Shown: piece after piece, positions 39,981-48,443 of the stretch | Layout of the letters: the number at the start of each line of letters is the position of its first letter | Numbering within the stretch: the first letter of the stretch is position 1 | Source of the DNA: Polyangia bacterium | Lineage (GTDB): Bacteria > Myxococcota_A > Polyangia > Nannocystales > Nannocystaceae | Direction of reading: 5' to 3' | Assembly (NCBI GenBank): GCA_030430565.1 | Contig: JAUIKS010000014.1 | Location: 186,001 to 250,000, forward strand | Length of the DNA stretch: 64,000 nt | Notes under the pieces: generated by a model | The model's input: the letters and a program-made list of their open reading frames with translations, nothing else | Database searches by the model: none | What the model was told of the DNA's origin: nothing | Program-made: the position numbers and the translations under genes

Positions 39981-40871
39981 GTGATCGCCTCGATCTCTGT
40001 CCTGCTCGCGTCTGTTCTCGGTTTCGCGTCGGCACCAGCACGCGCGAGCACGCATGAGGTCGAGGGCGCGACGGTGATCGAGGCCCTCGAACGCCACGCG
40101 CACGCGTTGAATCGCGCCGAGCGAGACGCCGAGGCCACGCACGCGTGGGCGGAGCTCGCTCGACGCGAAGGGCTCGACCCGAAGCAGCGCGCGCTCGTGG
40201 TACTGCGGACGCTCACCAGCGCGGAGCGAGCCCACGAGCGCGACGGCGAGGTCGAGCACCTCTGCCTCGCGCGCGCCGTCCTGGATGAGTACCTGACGCG
40301 CGAGGACGCGATCGCGGTGTTCGTTGACGAGCTGCGCGGGCGTGTGCCCCAGATCGAGGAGCAGCTCGCCCACGCCGTAGGCCCCGACTGGCGGCGGGTG
40401 TGCCACCCCGACGCTCCAGAACCGGTTCCCACCGCGCTGTGCACCGAACCAAGCGGGGCCGCGGCGAACCTGTCGGATTCGTCATGTGCTCCTCCCGTGC
40501 TCGACCCCAGCGCGCGGCGGTTGACGATCGCTGGAGCGACGCTGACCTCGCTCGGCGCAGGGGCGCTGATCGGGATGGGCGCGTCGCTCTTCGGTATTCA
40601 TACGCGCGTCAACGAGATCCGGGAGCTCACGGTCGAGAAGAGCAACAATGGCGGCTCGACCCCCGCGATGGACGCTCGGGTCGAGACGCTCTACTTGGAG
40701 GGTAAGGCCCTTGAGAAAGCGTCGATCGCCCTCGGGGTGGTCGGCGGCGCGAGCGTCGTCACAGGGATCGTGCTGCTCGCAACCGGCCGTCACCGGAGCC
40801 TTAAGGCGTTCGCGGTCACACCGGCCGCTACGCCGCGCTTCGCTGGCCTCACGATCACGGGGCGGTTCTGA
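39981..40871 (+). CDS. kinase-associated protein with two TM segments
   Basis: A 296-residue protein from GTG 39981. It has a signal peptide (SISVLLASVLGFASAPARA), a helical TPR-like region to about 140, then two hydrophobic helices (LTIAGATLTSLGAGALIGM and ASIALGVVGGASVVTGIVLLA) separated by a charged loop of about 40 residues. It ends in a short PxxxGLTITGRF terminus. The protein at 56218-56721 has the same helix-loop-helix and ending. A kinase gene precedes this one and follows that one, so it is likely an envelope partner or target of the kinase (inference). Confidence 0.72.
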   Translation: MIASISVLLASVLGFASAPARASTHEVEGATVIEALERHAHALNRAERDAEATHAWAELARREGLDPKQRALVVLRTLTSAERAHERDGEVEHLCLARAVLDEYLTREDAIAVFVDELRGRVPQIEEQLAHAVGPDWRRVCHPDAPEPVPTALCTEPSGAAANLSDSSCAPPVLDPSARRLTIAGATLTSLGAGALIGMGASLFGIHTRVNEIRELTVEKSNNGGSTPAMDARVETLYLEGKALEKASIALGVVGGASVVTGIVLLATGRHRSLKAFAVTPAATPRFAGLTITGRF

Positions 40872-40908
40872 ACCAACGGACAGCTCGACGACCACGGAGG
40901 GACGCACG

Positions 40909-42564
40909 ATGCAGTCACGCACCATCCTGAACCACGCTGCGCTCGTCACGGCATCGGCGCTCAGCGCGTGCGCGCCCATCGACGACGCGTACAGCGACTA
41001 CCAGATCTACGGCGAGTCGGGTTCGTCGACAGATGTCGACGATGATCCGGGCGACGGCGCGCCCGAGCCGGCGACCGGTGACGATGACGACGCGAGCTCG
41101 GGAGGAGAGCCCGACGATCCGCCGGACGCGACGACGAGCGGCGCGGATGCGCCCCCGGAGATCCTCGAGTTCACGATCGATCCACCGCTGATCACGTCGG
41201 CTGGCCCTGTGAACATCACCGCGAGCTTCTCGCCGAGCGTGGAGACGGCCGTGTTGTTCGAAAAACACGACGGTGAGACGCGCGTGCTCGAGGTGCTCGA
41301 CCCGATCACCGCGCTCGCGCACGAGTACGCGGTCACGAGCGACGGCTTCAACGGCGCACACGAGGTCTTCGTGCAGGGCTTCGACGCCGAGGGGGAGGTC
41401 GTGCAGGCGATCGGTGAGTTCGATGTCGCGCTCCCGGCCGGCGGCACGTCGATGTGGCACCACGTTGATCCTGATGACACCGCCTCGTACGCCTACGGCG
41501 CGGACGTGGCCGCGCACGGTGACGGCGTCGTCGTCGTCGGGACGCGCTATGTGCAGCAGACGACGCGCCTTGTCGCGCGCCGCTACGCGGCGAACAACGA
41601 GCTCGACTGGGAGTTCGAGACCGATGATGAGGTCGACGGCGTCGCCGTGGCAGTCGACCCAGACGGCAACGTGTACGTCACCGGCGCGGAGTATGGCGCG
41701 GAGACGGGGATGTGGGTCCACAAACTCGACGCGGACGGCGTGCCGGTCTGGGACGTGCCGCGCAGCGGCGAGCCCGACACCTCGGGGCTCGATGTCGCCG
41801 TGAACAGCGATGGGCGGATCTTCGTGGTGGGAACCCGGACCGTGCACGATCCCGACATCGAAGGGCTGCACGAAGACAACGCGATGATCTGGGAGTACGG
41901 GGCCGACGGCGCGATGCTGGGCTCGGCTGAGTACGACAACAACGAGAGTCACCAATGGGTCGATGACCGCGCGAACGCGGTCACGGTGCTGACGGACGGT
42001 CGTGTCGTTGTCGCGGGCATGAAGACAGGCGAGAACGGAAACAACTTGTTCGTCTCACAGGCGCTCGTGCTCGAATACGCGTCAGGCTCGCTTGAGGCGC
42101 TCTGGAGCGCGGCGGATGGATCGTGGAACGCATCCGCTGCGCACGACGTTGTCGGTGATCGCAGCGGCGGCTTCGCTATCGCGGGCTGGTCGCAAAAAGA
42201 CGAAATCGATCCCCGGCGCCTCGATGTTCGCCACTTCGATGGGGCGGCCAGCGAGAGCTGGGTGTACCCGGTCTATCCTGTGGACAACCGAATCGGAGAG
42301 GCGCGCGCCATCGCCCTCGATCCCGAGGGGCGGTTCGCGGTCGGGGGCTCGATCGCGGGTCTCCAGAGCGAAGACGAGCACGTGTTCCTCTCGCGCCCGA
42401 GCGGCTCTCCAGGTTGGTTTCCCCCCTTCGAGCGCAATGGATCCGACAGCGGAAACGACTACGTCTACGGCGTCGACACGAGTCGGTTCGGCGTCGTTTA
42501 CTACACCGGCGTGGAGGTCACGGGCGGCAAAGGCCGGCTCGTGGTGGGCAGCATCAACCCCTGA
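40909..42564 (+). CDS. beta-propeller-like lipoprotein of element A
   Basis: A 551-residue lipoprotein (signal VTASALSAC) with GGAGGG ten nt upstream. An acidic Asp/Gly/Glu/Ser linker is followed by a beta-rich domain (PEILEFTIDPPLITSAG, Ig-like). It is then followed by repeated blades of the type GDGVVVVGTRY, DGNVYVTGAEY, DGRIFVVGTR, DGRVVVAGMK and GGFAIAGWS, the SBBP/beta-propeller pattern common in myxobacteria. Its TGA directly abuts the stop of the convergent gene (TGATCA at 42562-42567). It is probably surface-exposed. Confidence 0.83.
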   Translation: MQSRTILNHAALVTASALSACAPIDDAYSDYQIYGESGSSTDVDDDPGDGAPEPATGDDDDASSGGEPDDPPDATTSGADAPPEILEFTIDPPLITSAGPVNITASFSPSVETAVLFEKHDGETRVLEVLDPITALAHEYAVTSDGFNGAHEVFVQGFDAEGEVVQAIGEFDVALPAGGTSMWHHVDPDDTASYAYGADVAAHGDGVVVVGTRYVQQTTRLVARRYAANNELDWEFETDDEVDGVAVAVDPDGNVYVTGAEYGAETGMWVHKLDADGVPVWDVPRSGEPDTSGLDVAVNSDGRIFVVGTRTVHDPDIEGLHEDNAMIWEYGADGAMLGSAEYDNNESHQWVDDRANAVTVLTDGRVVVAGMKTGENGNNLFVSQALVLEYASGSLEALWSAADGSWNASAAHDVVGDRSGGFAIAGWSQKDEIDPRRLDVRHFDGAASESWVYPVYPVDNRIGEARAIALDPEGRFAVGGSIAGLQSEDEHVFLSRPSGSPGWFPPFERNGSDSGNDYVYGVDTSRFGVVYYTGVEVTGGKGRLVVGSINP

Positions 42565-43719
42565 TCATTGCGGGATGTACTGCTCACACACCTCGAGCAC
42601 CATGACAGCGGCCTCCTGGAAGAACGGCACGTAATTCTCGGCGCAGCAGCTCCCCAGCACGCTGTGCGGGAACAGCGTGAGCAGCGTGTTAAGCGGCGGC
42701 AGGTAATCCCCCGGTCCCGGTCCCATGCACAGGTTACTCTCCTCGTAGCCGTCGGGAATCAGGCCGAGAAGCACGATCGCCTCGTCATCAAACGCCTTGG
42801 CCTTGCGCAGATCGTAGGCCCAATCCTCGGGTGTGCCTGGGGAGCCGTTGTCGCTGAAGTCGGTCATGAAGGTGACGACGAGCAGCGCGTCGTCGCGCAA
42901 AAAGCCCTCGTTGCACCCGCCCGGTCCGAGTAGATCCTCGTGGATCGCTCTCCTCATAGCGTACGCCGGCAGCGACGCGCTGTTGTTCATCAGGCCCATG
43001 GTGGCGATGCACTCGAAGGCGCTGAGCAGGTCGGGTTCGTTGGTGGTGATGTAGCGGTTGCCGTCCTTGAGGATGCAGCGCTTGTTCGAGGCGCCCCAGG
43101 CGGCTGGGAAGGTCACGCCCGCGCCCCACGTCGCGTCGCATTCGTCGAGCACCGGTTGCACGTAGGCGCCGCACGGGTAGTCGAGTGGGCCTACGGGCGC
43201 GCAGGTCAGCCAATTCTGCTGCTCGCACTGCTCCTCGCAATCATTCATCCCCCACCACTCGCCGTCGCCCGCGACCGTCATGATGTGCACGTCGAATTGC
43301 TCGAACGCGCTCTGAATGGTCTCGATGAAGCCCGGCAAGCTGTCCTGGATCGGCCCGATCTGGTCGTCCATCGTCTTGTCGCGGTCGATGATGAACAGGA
43401 AGTCGATCTTGCCGCCGCAGCCGACCGGCGGATCGTCGGTGGTGCTCTCAAAGTCAGGGACGGTGCCGGTTGTGAACGGGTCGGCGGTGGTCGAGTCCGC
43501 GCCGGTCACCGTGCTGCTCGTGCTCGCGGCGGTCGCGTCACCCCCTGAAGTGGTGGCGCTCGCCGCTCCCGAGGAGCTGCTCGTCCAAGATGGCGCGTTC
43601 CCGCCCGACGACGCGTCGTTGACGGTCGTGATCCCCGTGGACGTGCTCGAGGGATCGAGTTCGTAGGGGGCGCAGGCGCTCAGCGTGAGCGCGATGGCGA
43701 GGGGTACCCGCGGGTGCAT
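42565..43719 (-). CDS. lipoprotein with von Willebrand factor A-like domain
   Basis: A 384-residue lipoprotein (signal AIALTLSAC) with GGAG upstream of ATG 43719. A Ser/Thr/Ala linker of about 80 residues leads to IDFLFIIDRDKTMDDQIGPIQDSLPGFI, a vWA-type MIDAS start in which the usual D-x-S-x-S is D-R-D-K-T, so metal binding may be altered. Many Cys follow (NDCEEQCEQQNWLTC and others). VVTFMTDFSDNGS marks the later metal-loop strand. This protein type is frequent in myxobacteria, and its role is adhesion or unknown. Confidence 0.82.
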   Translation of the reverse strand: MHPRVPLAIALTLSACAPYELDPSSTSTGITTVNDASSGGNAPSWTSSSSGAASATTSGGDATAASTSSTVTGADSTTADPFTTGTVPDFESTTDDPPVGCGGKIDFLFIIDRDKTMDDQIGPIQDSLPGFIETIQSAFEQFDVHIMTVAGDGEWWGMNDCEEQCEQQNWLTCAPVGPLDYPCGAYVQPVLDECDATWGAGVTFPAAWGASNKRCILKDGNRYITTNEPDLLSAFECIATMGLMNNSASLPAYAMRRAIHEDLLGPGGCNEGFLRDDALLVVTFMTDFSDNGSPGTPEDWAYDLRKAKAFDDEAIVLLGLIPDGYEESNLCMGPGPGDYLPPLNTLLTLFPHSVLGSCCAENYVPFFQEAAVMVLEVCEQYIPQ

Positions 43720-43987
43720 GTCCGTTGCTCCGTGGGCAGCATAGCGAGCTGCGCATCCGTCGCGCAATCACGCTCAGTAGCCGGGCGCGACGTCGAAAAA
43801 ATCTATGGTATGTTCTGATCAAACAGTCCGCGGTGCGGTTTGAGGCTCGTTGCGAGGCTGCATCGCGGCGACGTGCGGAGATGCGGAGATGCGGAGAGGT
43901 CGCGCGGCGCCCGAGACGCTTCGTCGTGCCCTAGGCGCCGCGCTTTGGGTCATGGTGCGTTTCGGCGCATGAGCGCGGCCCCTCGCG

Positions 43988-44932
43988 TTATGGCTGACGC
44001 GCTGACGGGCGCTGAGGTCGTACCCACGGCGACGCGCACGGGCAGTCGGGATCTTGCACGAACCAGGCGCACTGCCCGTCGACGCAGCCGCACGCGGCGC
44101 AATCGAGCGCCGAAACGCCGGGACAGAAGCTGATGAAGCCGGGCACCGTCCATGCGTGGCAGGCTTGCTGACAGCCGGCGAGGTAGCAGTCGCCGTCGTG
44201 CTCGCACGCGCCGGCGCTGAAGTGCGCGAACTTCGGGTTGAGCTCGGACAGCAGCGGACGCGGACCGTCGGGCGCGACGGTGAGCGCGTCACAGAGAGCG
44301 ACAGGCCCGCAGGAGGGATCATCAGCTTTGCAGCGCGGCGCGGTCCTGCCGATGAACTTGACGACGAAGCCGACGCACGCGTCACCGGGGCGGAAGATGT
44401 CCACGAGCCAGCTAGCGATCTCGTCGAGGGTCGCCGTGTGCGTCTTGAACGCGACGTGGACGCAGGCCTCGTCGCGACCGGACGCGCATCGCCCGACCCC
44501 GCCCGAAGCGACCGCGCCCGGGCGCGAGAACAGCTGCGCGCTGTCGCGCGCGTCGATCAACGCCTTCACGTCCGCGGTCTCGACGAGCGGCGCGTGGCCC
44601 ATGTACTCGAGCAGCACCTGCGTCCCGATTCCCTGATCGAGACGTTCGCGCGCGTCCTTGTGCTCGTAAAAATTTACGCCCGCGTGCGAGCCGATCCACG
44701 GACCGTGCAGCGCGGCGGGTAGACAGCCTCGATCATACTGGTCGTCGGCCGCTTCGACGACTTCTTCGACGACTTCTTCCACGGCTTCTTCCGCGGCCTC
44801 GTCCGCGGCCTCTTCCGCGGTCACCGTTGCGAGCGTCGTGTCCGAGGCTCGTGGCCCGCAGACGACGCACGCCAAAGCGCCGAGTGTCAAGGCTCTCGAG
44901 AGACGCCGTGGCGTGCATTTGGAGGAGAGCAC
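43988..44932 (-). CDS. exported Cys-rich protein of unknown function
   Basis: A 314-residue protein from GTG 44932, six nt after TAGCGT. The N-terminal signal (ALTLGALACVVC) may be a lipobox. A very acidic stretch of Glu/Val/Ala repeats (EEVVEE) lies at about 40-62. The rest has 20 or so Cys, including paired ACGCVDGQC and CEHDGDCYLAGCQQAC near the end, like other myxobacterial secreted modules. A short conserved-looking core (SWLVDIFRPGDACVGFVVKF) is of unknown family. It is divergent from the integrase. Confidence 0.72.
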   Translation of the reverse strand: MLSSKCTPRRLSRALTLGALACVVCGPRASDTTLATVTAEEAADEAAEEAVEEVVEEVVEAADDQYDRGCLPAALHGPWIGSHAGVNFYEHKDARERLDQGIGTQVLLEYMGHAPLVETADVKALIDARDSAQLFSRPGAVASGGVGRCASGRDEACVHVAFKTHTATLDEIASWLVDIFRPGDACVGFVVKFIGRTAPRCKADDPSCGPVALCDALTVAPDGPRPLLSELNPKFAHFSAGACEHDGDCYLAGCQQACHAWTVPGFISFCPGVSALDCAACGCVDGQCAWFVQDPDCPCASPWVRPQRPSARQP

Positions 44933-45122
44933 GCTAACACGCTAGCACGCCTCCTCAATCGTCCGAGACCGGCGCTCGGGATTGAGTCCAGCCTACGGCG
45001 TGAGGGGACCGCGGACGCTCTGGGGCTCTTCGACCACTGTAGGCAGTCGGATATCGGTGCACCCGGGGTGGTGGACGCCACTGTGGAACTCTACGGAGAG
45101 TCCTTGACGAACACGGCCTGTC

Positions 45123-45134
45123 GATCACGTGATC
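45123..45134. promoter_or_regulatory. palindrome GATCACGTGATC before the integrase gene
   Basis: A perfect 12-bp palindrome 60 bp upstream of the integrase ATG. A possible -10 (TATTCT at 45150-45155) follows at the right distance for the palindrome to overlap the -35 region. Candidate regulator site. Confidence 0.4.
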
Positions 45135-45194
45135 ACATCGCGAACGCGCTATTCTGCGCGCGACGGAACGCGTACTGCCGCGCCAAGGACAAGC

Positions 45195-46304
45195 ATGGCA
45201 GCCAACGTACGAGAGCGAACACTCCCCAGCGGAGACATCCACTTCCAGGCCGACATCCGCGTGAGACTCCCAAACGGCACCCTCTACCGCGAGCGCGTTA
45301 AGGCCCCGGGCAGCACCCGGGCCCAGGCGCTCAAGTGGGCGCGCAAGCGGGAGCTTCACATCATGCGGCACGGCCCGAAGGGAAAGGAGACCCAAGAGAC
45401 AGAAGCGCGCGAGGTCCCGACCTTCGCCGAATTCGCCCCGCGGTTCGTCCAGGACCACATCATGGCGAACCGGCTCAGCCCGACGACCAAGCGCGACTAC
45501 GAGAACTCCATCAAGATGCACTTCATCCCTGTACTCGGGGACATCCACCTGGATCGGATCGAGGCGCGTCACGTGCAAGCGCTCAAACGGCGCAAGCTGG
45601 CCGCGACCACGACCAACAAGATGCTCAACCAGCTCAAGGCGATCCTCGGACGCGCCGTGAAGTGGGGACTCATCGACAAACGGCCCGAGATCACGGGCGT
45701 CAAAGAGCCGGCCCGGAACCCGAAATTCTACGACTTCGGCGAGTACAAGCGCCTCACGGGCGCGGCCGCGAACATCAGCTCGGTCACGCTCGCGGGCGTG
45801 CGCCTGGGCGGCGACGCGGGTCTGCGCTGCGGCGAGATCATCGGGCTTCGCTGGCCCAATGTTCATCTCGATCGCGGCAAGCTGTACGTGTGCGAGAACA
45901 TCGTGAACGCGCGTGACAACGGCAATCGCTGGGTCGTGCGGGTCCCGAAGGGCGGGCGACCGCGCTGGGTGCCCATCTCAACGCCGCTCGCCAAGGCGCT
46001 GCGGGCCTTGCCGCGTCACGGCGAGTACGTGCTGATGACCGACGACGGTCATCACCTCAAGCCGGGCGGGCTCACGAAGCGCCTGCGTACGGCGCAGAAG
46101 CACGCCGGTCTCAAGCCCTGCGGCCCGCATATCTTGAGGCACACGTTCTGTAGCCACCTCGTGCTGCGGAACGTCCACGTGCGGACGATCCAGAAGCTCG
46201 CCGGCCACGCCGAGCTGTCGACGACCGAGGTCTACATGCACCTCGTTTCCGAGGTCGAGGAGGATGCCATCCGGCGCCTGCGTGACCCGGAGGACGATGA
46301 GTAG
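45195..46304 (+). CDS. int: tyrosine recombinase/integrase of element A
   Basis: A 369-residue site-specific recombinase from ATG 45195, with AAGGA upstream. It has an N-terminal arm-binding-type beta domain (DIHFQADIRVRLPNGTLYRERV), a core-binding SAM-like domain (about 75-165) and a complete catalytic domain: Arg211 (AGLRCGEI), Lys252 candidate, His312 and Arg315 (HILRHTF), His338 (GHAELST) and nucleophile Tyr347 (EVYMHL). Its stop is about 80 bp from the att core at 46382. It should integrate and excise the element at the GTAGGCCGAGAAC sites. A remnant of a sister gene lies at the end of element B. Confidence 0.93.
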   Translation: MAANVRERTLPSGDIHFQADIRVRLPNGTLYRERVKAPGSTRAQALKWARKRELHIMRHGPKGKETQETEAREVPTFAEFAPRFVQDHIMANRLSPTTKRDYENSIKMHFIPVLGDIHLDRIEARHVQALKRRKLAATTTNKMLNQLKAILGRAVKWGLIDKRPEITGVKEPARNPKFYDFGEYKRLTGAAANISSVTLAGVRLGGDAGLRCGEIIGLRWPNVHLDRGKLYVCENIVNARDNGNRWVVRVPKGGRPRWVPISTPLAKALRALPRHGEYVLMTDDGHHLKPGGLTKRLRTAQKHAGLKPCGPHILRHTFCSHLVLRNVHVRTIQKLAGHAELSTTEVYMHLVSEVEEDAIRRLRDPEDDE

Positions 46305-46394
46305 GAGGCACATATCGGGAACATCCCGCGTGTACCTCTGAAAATCCCAACGATCCCTTACGCTTAGCTTACAAGGCCCGAGTAGGCCGAGTAC
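46275..46394. repeat. right end of element A, homologous to the right end of element B
   Basis: From the last integrase codons (CCGGCGCCTG) through GAACATCCCGCGTG, TTAGCTTA and AAGGCCCGAGTAGGCCGAG to the core at 46382-46394, this stretch is matched, with scattered differences, by 55776-55902. The conserved non-coding boxes are likely integrase arm sites. Confidence 0.8.
46382..46394. repeat. internal att core between elements A and B
   Basis: GTAGGCCGAGTAC differs from the outer cores by one base (T for A at position 11). On its left lies the element right-end sequence and on its right an element left-end sequence (CCCC...AACCTGG), as expected at the junction of two tandem insertions. Confidence 0.82.
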
Positions 46395-46613
46395 TCCCCC
46401 GAGGAACCTGGCCTCTTGGATAGGATAGGTCTTTAGATGGTGCGCGAGCGGCCCCTTCGCGCCCGGGCCCGCGAGAGCGCGGGGACGCGAGGGCCCGCGT
46501 CGAGACGCCGGCGCTCGCTGGGTCCGTGGAACATAGCGGGTACGTCAACGATGGTGACCGGATTAGCCCCGGTACCCACGGGCGCGTGGTCGACGTTCAC
46601 GCTGGCGCGGGTC
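46395..46613. other. non-coding left end of element B
   Basis: About 220 bp. Contains AACCTGG next to the core, GATAGGTCTTTAG at 46422-46436 and CCGTGGAACATAGCGGGTAC near 46523-46543. The last is a close match to CCGTGGCACATAGCGGGCAC near 35087 in element A. No gene is supported. Confidence 0.5.
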
Positions 46614-47555
46614 TCAGGGCGCGGGGCACTCGGCGAGCGTGAGCCCGAGATCCGCGTAAAACGTGGCTAGCTGCGCGCACGCGTCAGCCCGCAGCGCCTC
46701 GTCGTTCGTGAGCGAGCGGGCCAGGCGTTCGCGGAGGAACGCGGTGCGCTCGTCGTCGCGCTCGAGGGACTTGAACGCGGGATCGGCCACGAGCTCCTGG
46801 AAGCGAGTGAACGCGCGCTGGACCGCGACCTCGGAATTCGCGGCCACGACGAAGCCGGCGCGCACGAGCGCTGGGGTCGGGCTCGACATCTCGGAGACCC
46901 CGTTCAGCCCTCCACAGATCGCCATCGAGTATCGCGGCGCTCCTGTCGGCTCGCCGTGTTCGTCTCGCGGGGTGATCACGTCCCGCGGCCACAGGTGAGC
47001 GGTGATGTACGGCGCGAATTCAGCCCAGTCAGAGCGCGTCGCGGTGGCAGCATGAACTTCGGGGCAGTCGACGCAGCGCAGGCCGTCGGCCGCCATCGCC
47101 CGAGTCAAGCGCGGGACGAGCGATCGCAGGAACGGGTCCTGGAGGTAGATATCGCGCACGTGAACGGTGAGCGCGTCGGAGAGCTCGGCCTCGCGTACAG
47201 CCTCTTGGGCGGCGCGATGGGTCTCGCGCCACGAGCTCAACACCGGCTTCGCGTCGGCCCACGCGCGCTGGGCGGCGCGCTCGAGGGGCGACCGCGGCTC
47301 GTGCTCGCAATTCTCGCCGTACACCGGGAGCACGCGCGGCGGCTGCCCCTCCGCCGCGAAGTCACGCACACAGATGAACGCGGCCAAGGCCGCCCGCGCG
47401 TCTCGCCAAGAGATGTCCGCGCTCGACGACTCCGCGCGCGGGGTGCTTGGGTTCGCGCTCGCGGCTGGAGGGGAGACGGACGTCGTCGCGGCTGAGCGCG
47501 TCGCTGCTCCGCCGCAGGCGAGCGTCAGCGTGAGCGCGGGGACGAGTCGATCCAT
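46614..47555 (-). CDS. lipoprotein of unknown function
   Basis: A 313-residue lipoprotein (signal MDRLVPALTLTLAC). After a Ser/Thr/Ala linker the mature part is largely helical, with a few Cys (GENCEHE, CVDCPE). No family is recognised. ATG 47555 is chosen because the lipoprotein signal begins there; longer in-frame starts add residues without signal character. First gene after the left end of element B. Confidence 0.7.
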   Translation of the reverse strand: MDRLVPALTLTLACGGAATRSAATTSVSPPAASANPSTPRAESSSADISWRDARAALAAFICVRDFAAEGQPPRVLPVYGENCEHEPRSPLERAAQRAWADAKPVLSSWRETHRAAQEAVREAELSDALTVHVRDIYLQDPFLRSLVPRLTRAMAADGLRCVDCPEVHAATATRSDWAEFAPYITAHLWPRDVITPRDEHGEPTGAPRYSMAICGGLNGVSEMSSPTPALVRAGFVVAANSEVAVQRAFTRFQELVADPAFKSLERDDERTAFLRERLARSLTNDEALRADACAQLATFYADLGLTLAECPAP

Positions 47556-47808
47556 TCGTTGCACAGTCGCTCCTTGTCGAGCGGCGTCGAGATCTCGCGC
47601 CGTCATGGCGAGAGTGTACCCGGTCGTCCGGTTGTAGGCCGGGGCCTCGCCGACGAGGACAAGGAAGGACGACCGAGCGCCGCTGCCGACCGTCGCGCGC
47701 GAGATCGAGGACTCGATCACCTACGCGCGCGCTCGTTGACCGATGACACTCCTCCCTGGCGAGGCGACTCCTCGATTGAGCGCCCGAGCGGCCGAGGCCT
47801 CCGCGCCG

Positions 47809-48429
47809 TCAATCGTGATCGGAGGATCCGCTGCAGCACCAGCGGGCGGCGACGCCGTCGGCGAGCTCCGCGAGCGCGCGTCGGGTCGCGTCCTCGCCGA
47901 TCAGCGCGCGCTGCAGCGTAATTACGAACATCGCCGTGAGCACGTCGAGCGCGAGCTCCACGTCCAGCTCGGCGCGCAGCCAGCCGCGTTCCTTCCAGCC
48001 CTGCAGCAGGCGGGCGAAGTACGCTCGATCGTCGCGCCGGTGGGCGGCGACCCGCTCGGGCGCGACTCGCAGGGTCAGCGCCTGGATCGTCGCGGGGTCC
48101 AGCAGCTGGCGTAAGAACGGGTGCTCGTCGAGCCGCGTCGCGCTTGCGAGCAGCAGCGTGCGGACGGCCTCACGCCCCGACGTCGCCTGATCGAGCTCAC
48201 GCGCGAGGCCAGACTTGAACGCGTCCTCCTCCTCCTCGTGGATGGCGAAGAACAGCGCCTCTTTGGAGTCGAAGTACTGGTAGAAGCTGCCCTTGCCGAT
48301 GCCCGCGGCGCGGGCGAGCTCGGCGATGCTCACCTTGGCGAGGCCTGCCCGCGCGAAGCCCTCGCGGCCCGCTCGCAGCAGGCGCGCGCGGATCCGTGCT
48401 CGCTCGGCGGGGGTGTGCGCGCGCGGCAT
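47809..48429 (-). CDS. TetR/AcrR-family regulator
   Basis: A 206-residue regulator with a standard HTH near the N-terminus (LAKVSIAELARAAGIGKGSFYQYFDSKEALF, about 30-60, read in pieces) and a C-terminal ligand domain. The ATG lies 14 bp after the ABC1-gene stop on the same strand, so the two form an operon with the regulator second. A 6-bp inverted repeat before the first gene is the probable operator. Confidence 0.9.
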   Translation of the reverse strand: MPRAHTPAERARIRARLLRAGREGFARAGLAKVSIAELARAAGIGKGSFYQYFDSKEALFFAIHEEEEDAFKSGLARELDQATSGREAVRTLLLASATRLDEHPFLRQLLDPATIQALTLRVAPERVAAHRRDDRAYFARLLQGWKERGWLRAELDVELALDVLTAMFVITLQRALIGEDATRRALAELADGVAARWCCSGSSDHD

Positions 48430-48443
48430 ACGGTCGCGGCCTC

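Larger units (their letters stand above)
34937..46381. mobile_element. integrative element A (11,445 bp) in the kinase gene
   Basis: Bounded by att cores GTAGGCCGAGAAC (34937-34949) and GTAGGCCGAGTAC (46382-46394). It carries an intact tyrosine recombinase at its right end, about 80 bp from the core, which is the usual place. Cargo: J-domain and XRE/TM proteins, a phased palindrome array, a small lipoprotein, a kinase plus two-TM partner, two lipoproteins and two secreted proteins. No relaxase, replicase, coupling protein or phage structural gene was seen, so it is integrative but not obviously self-transmissible. Confidence 0.85.
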
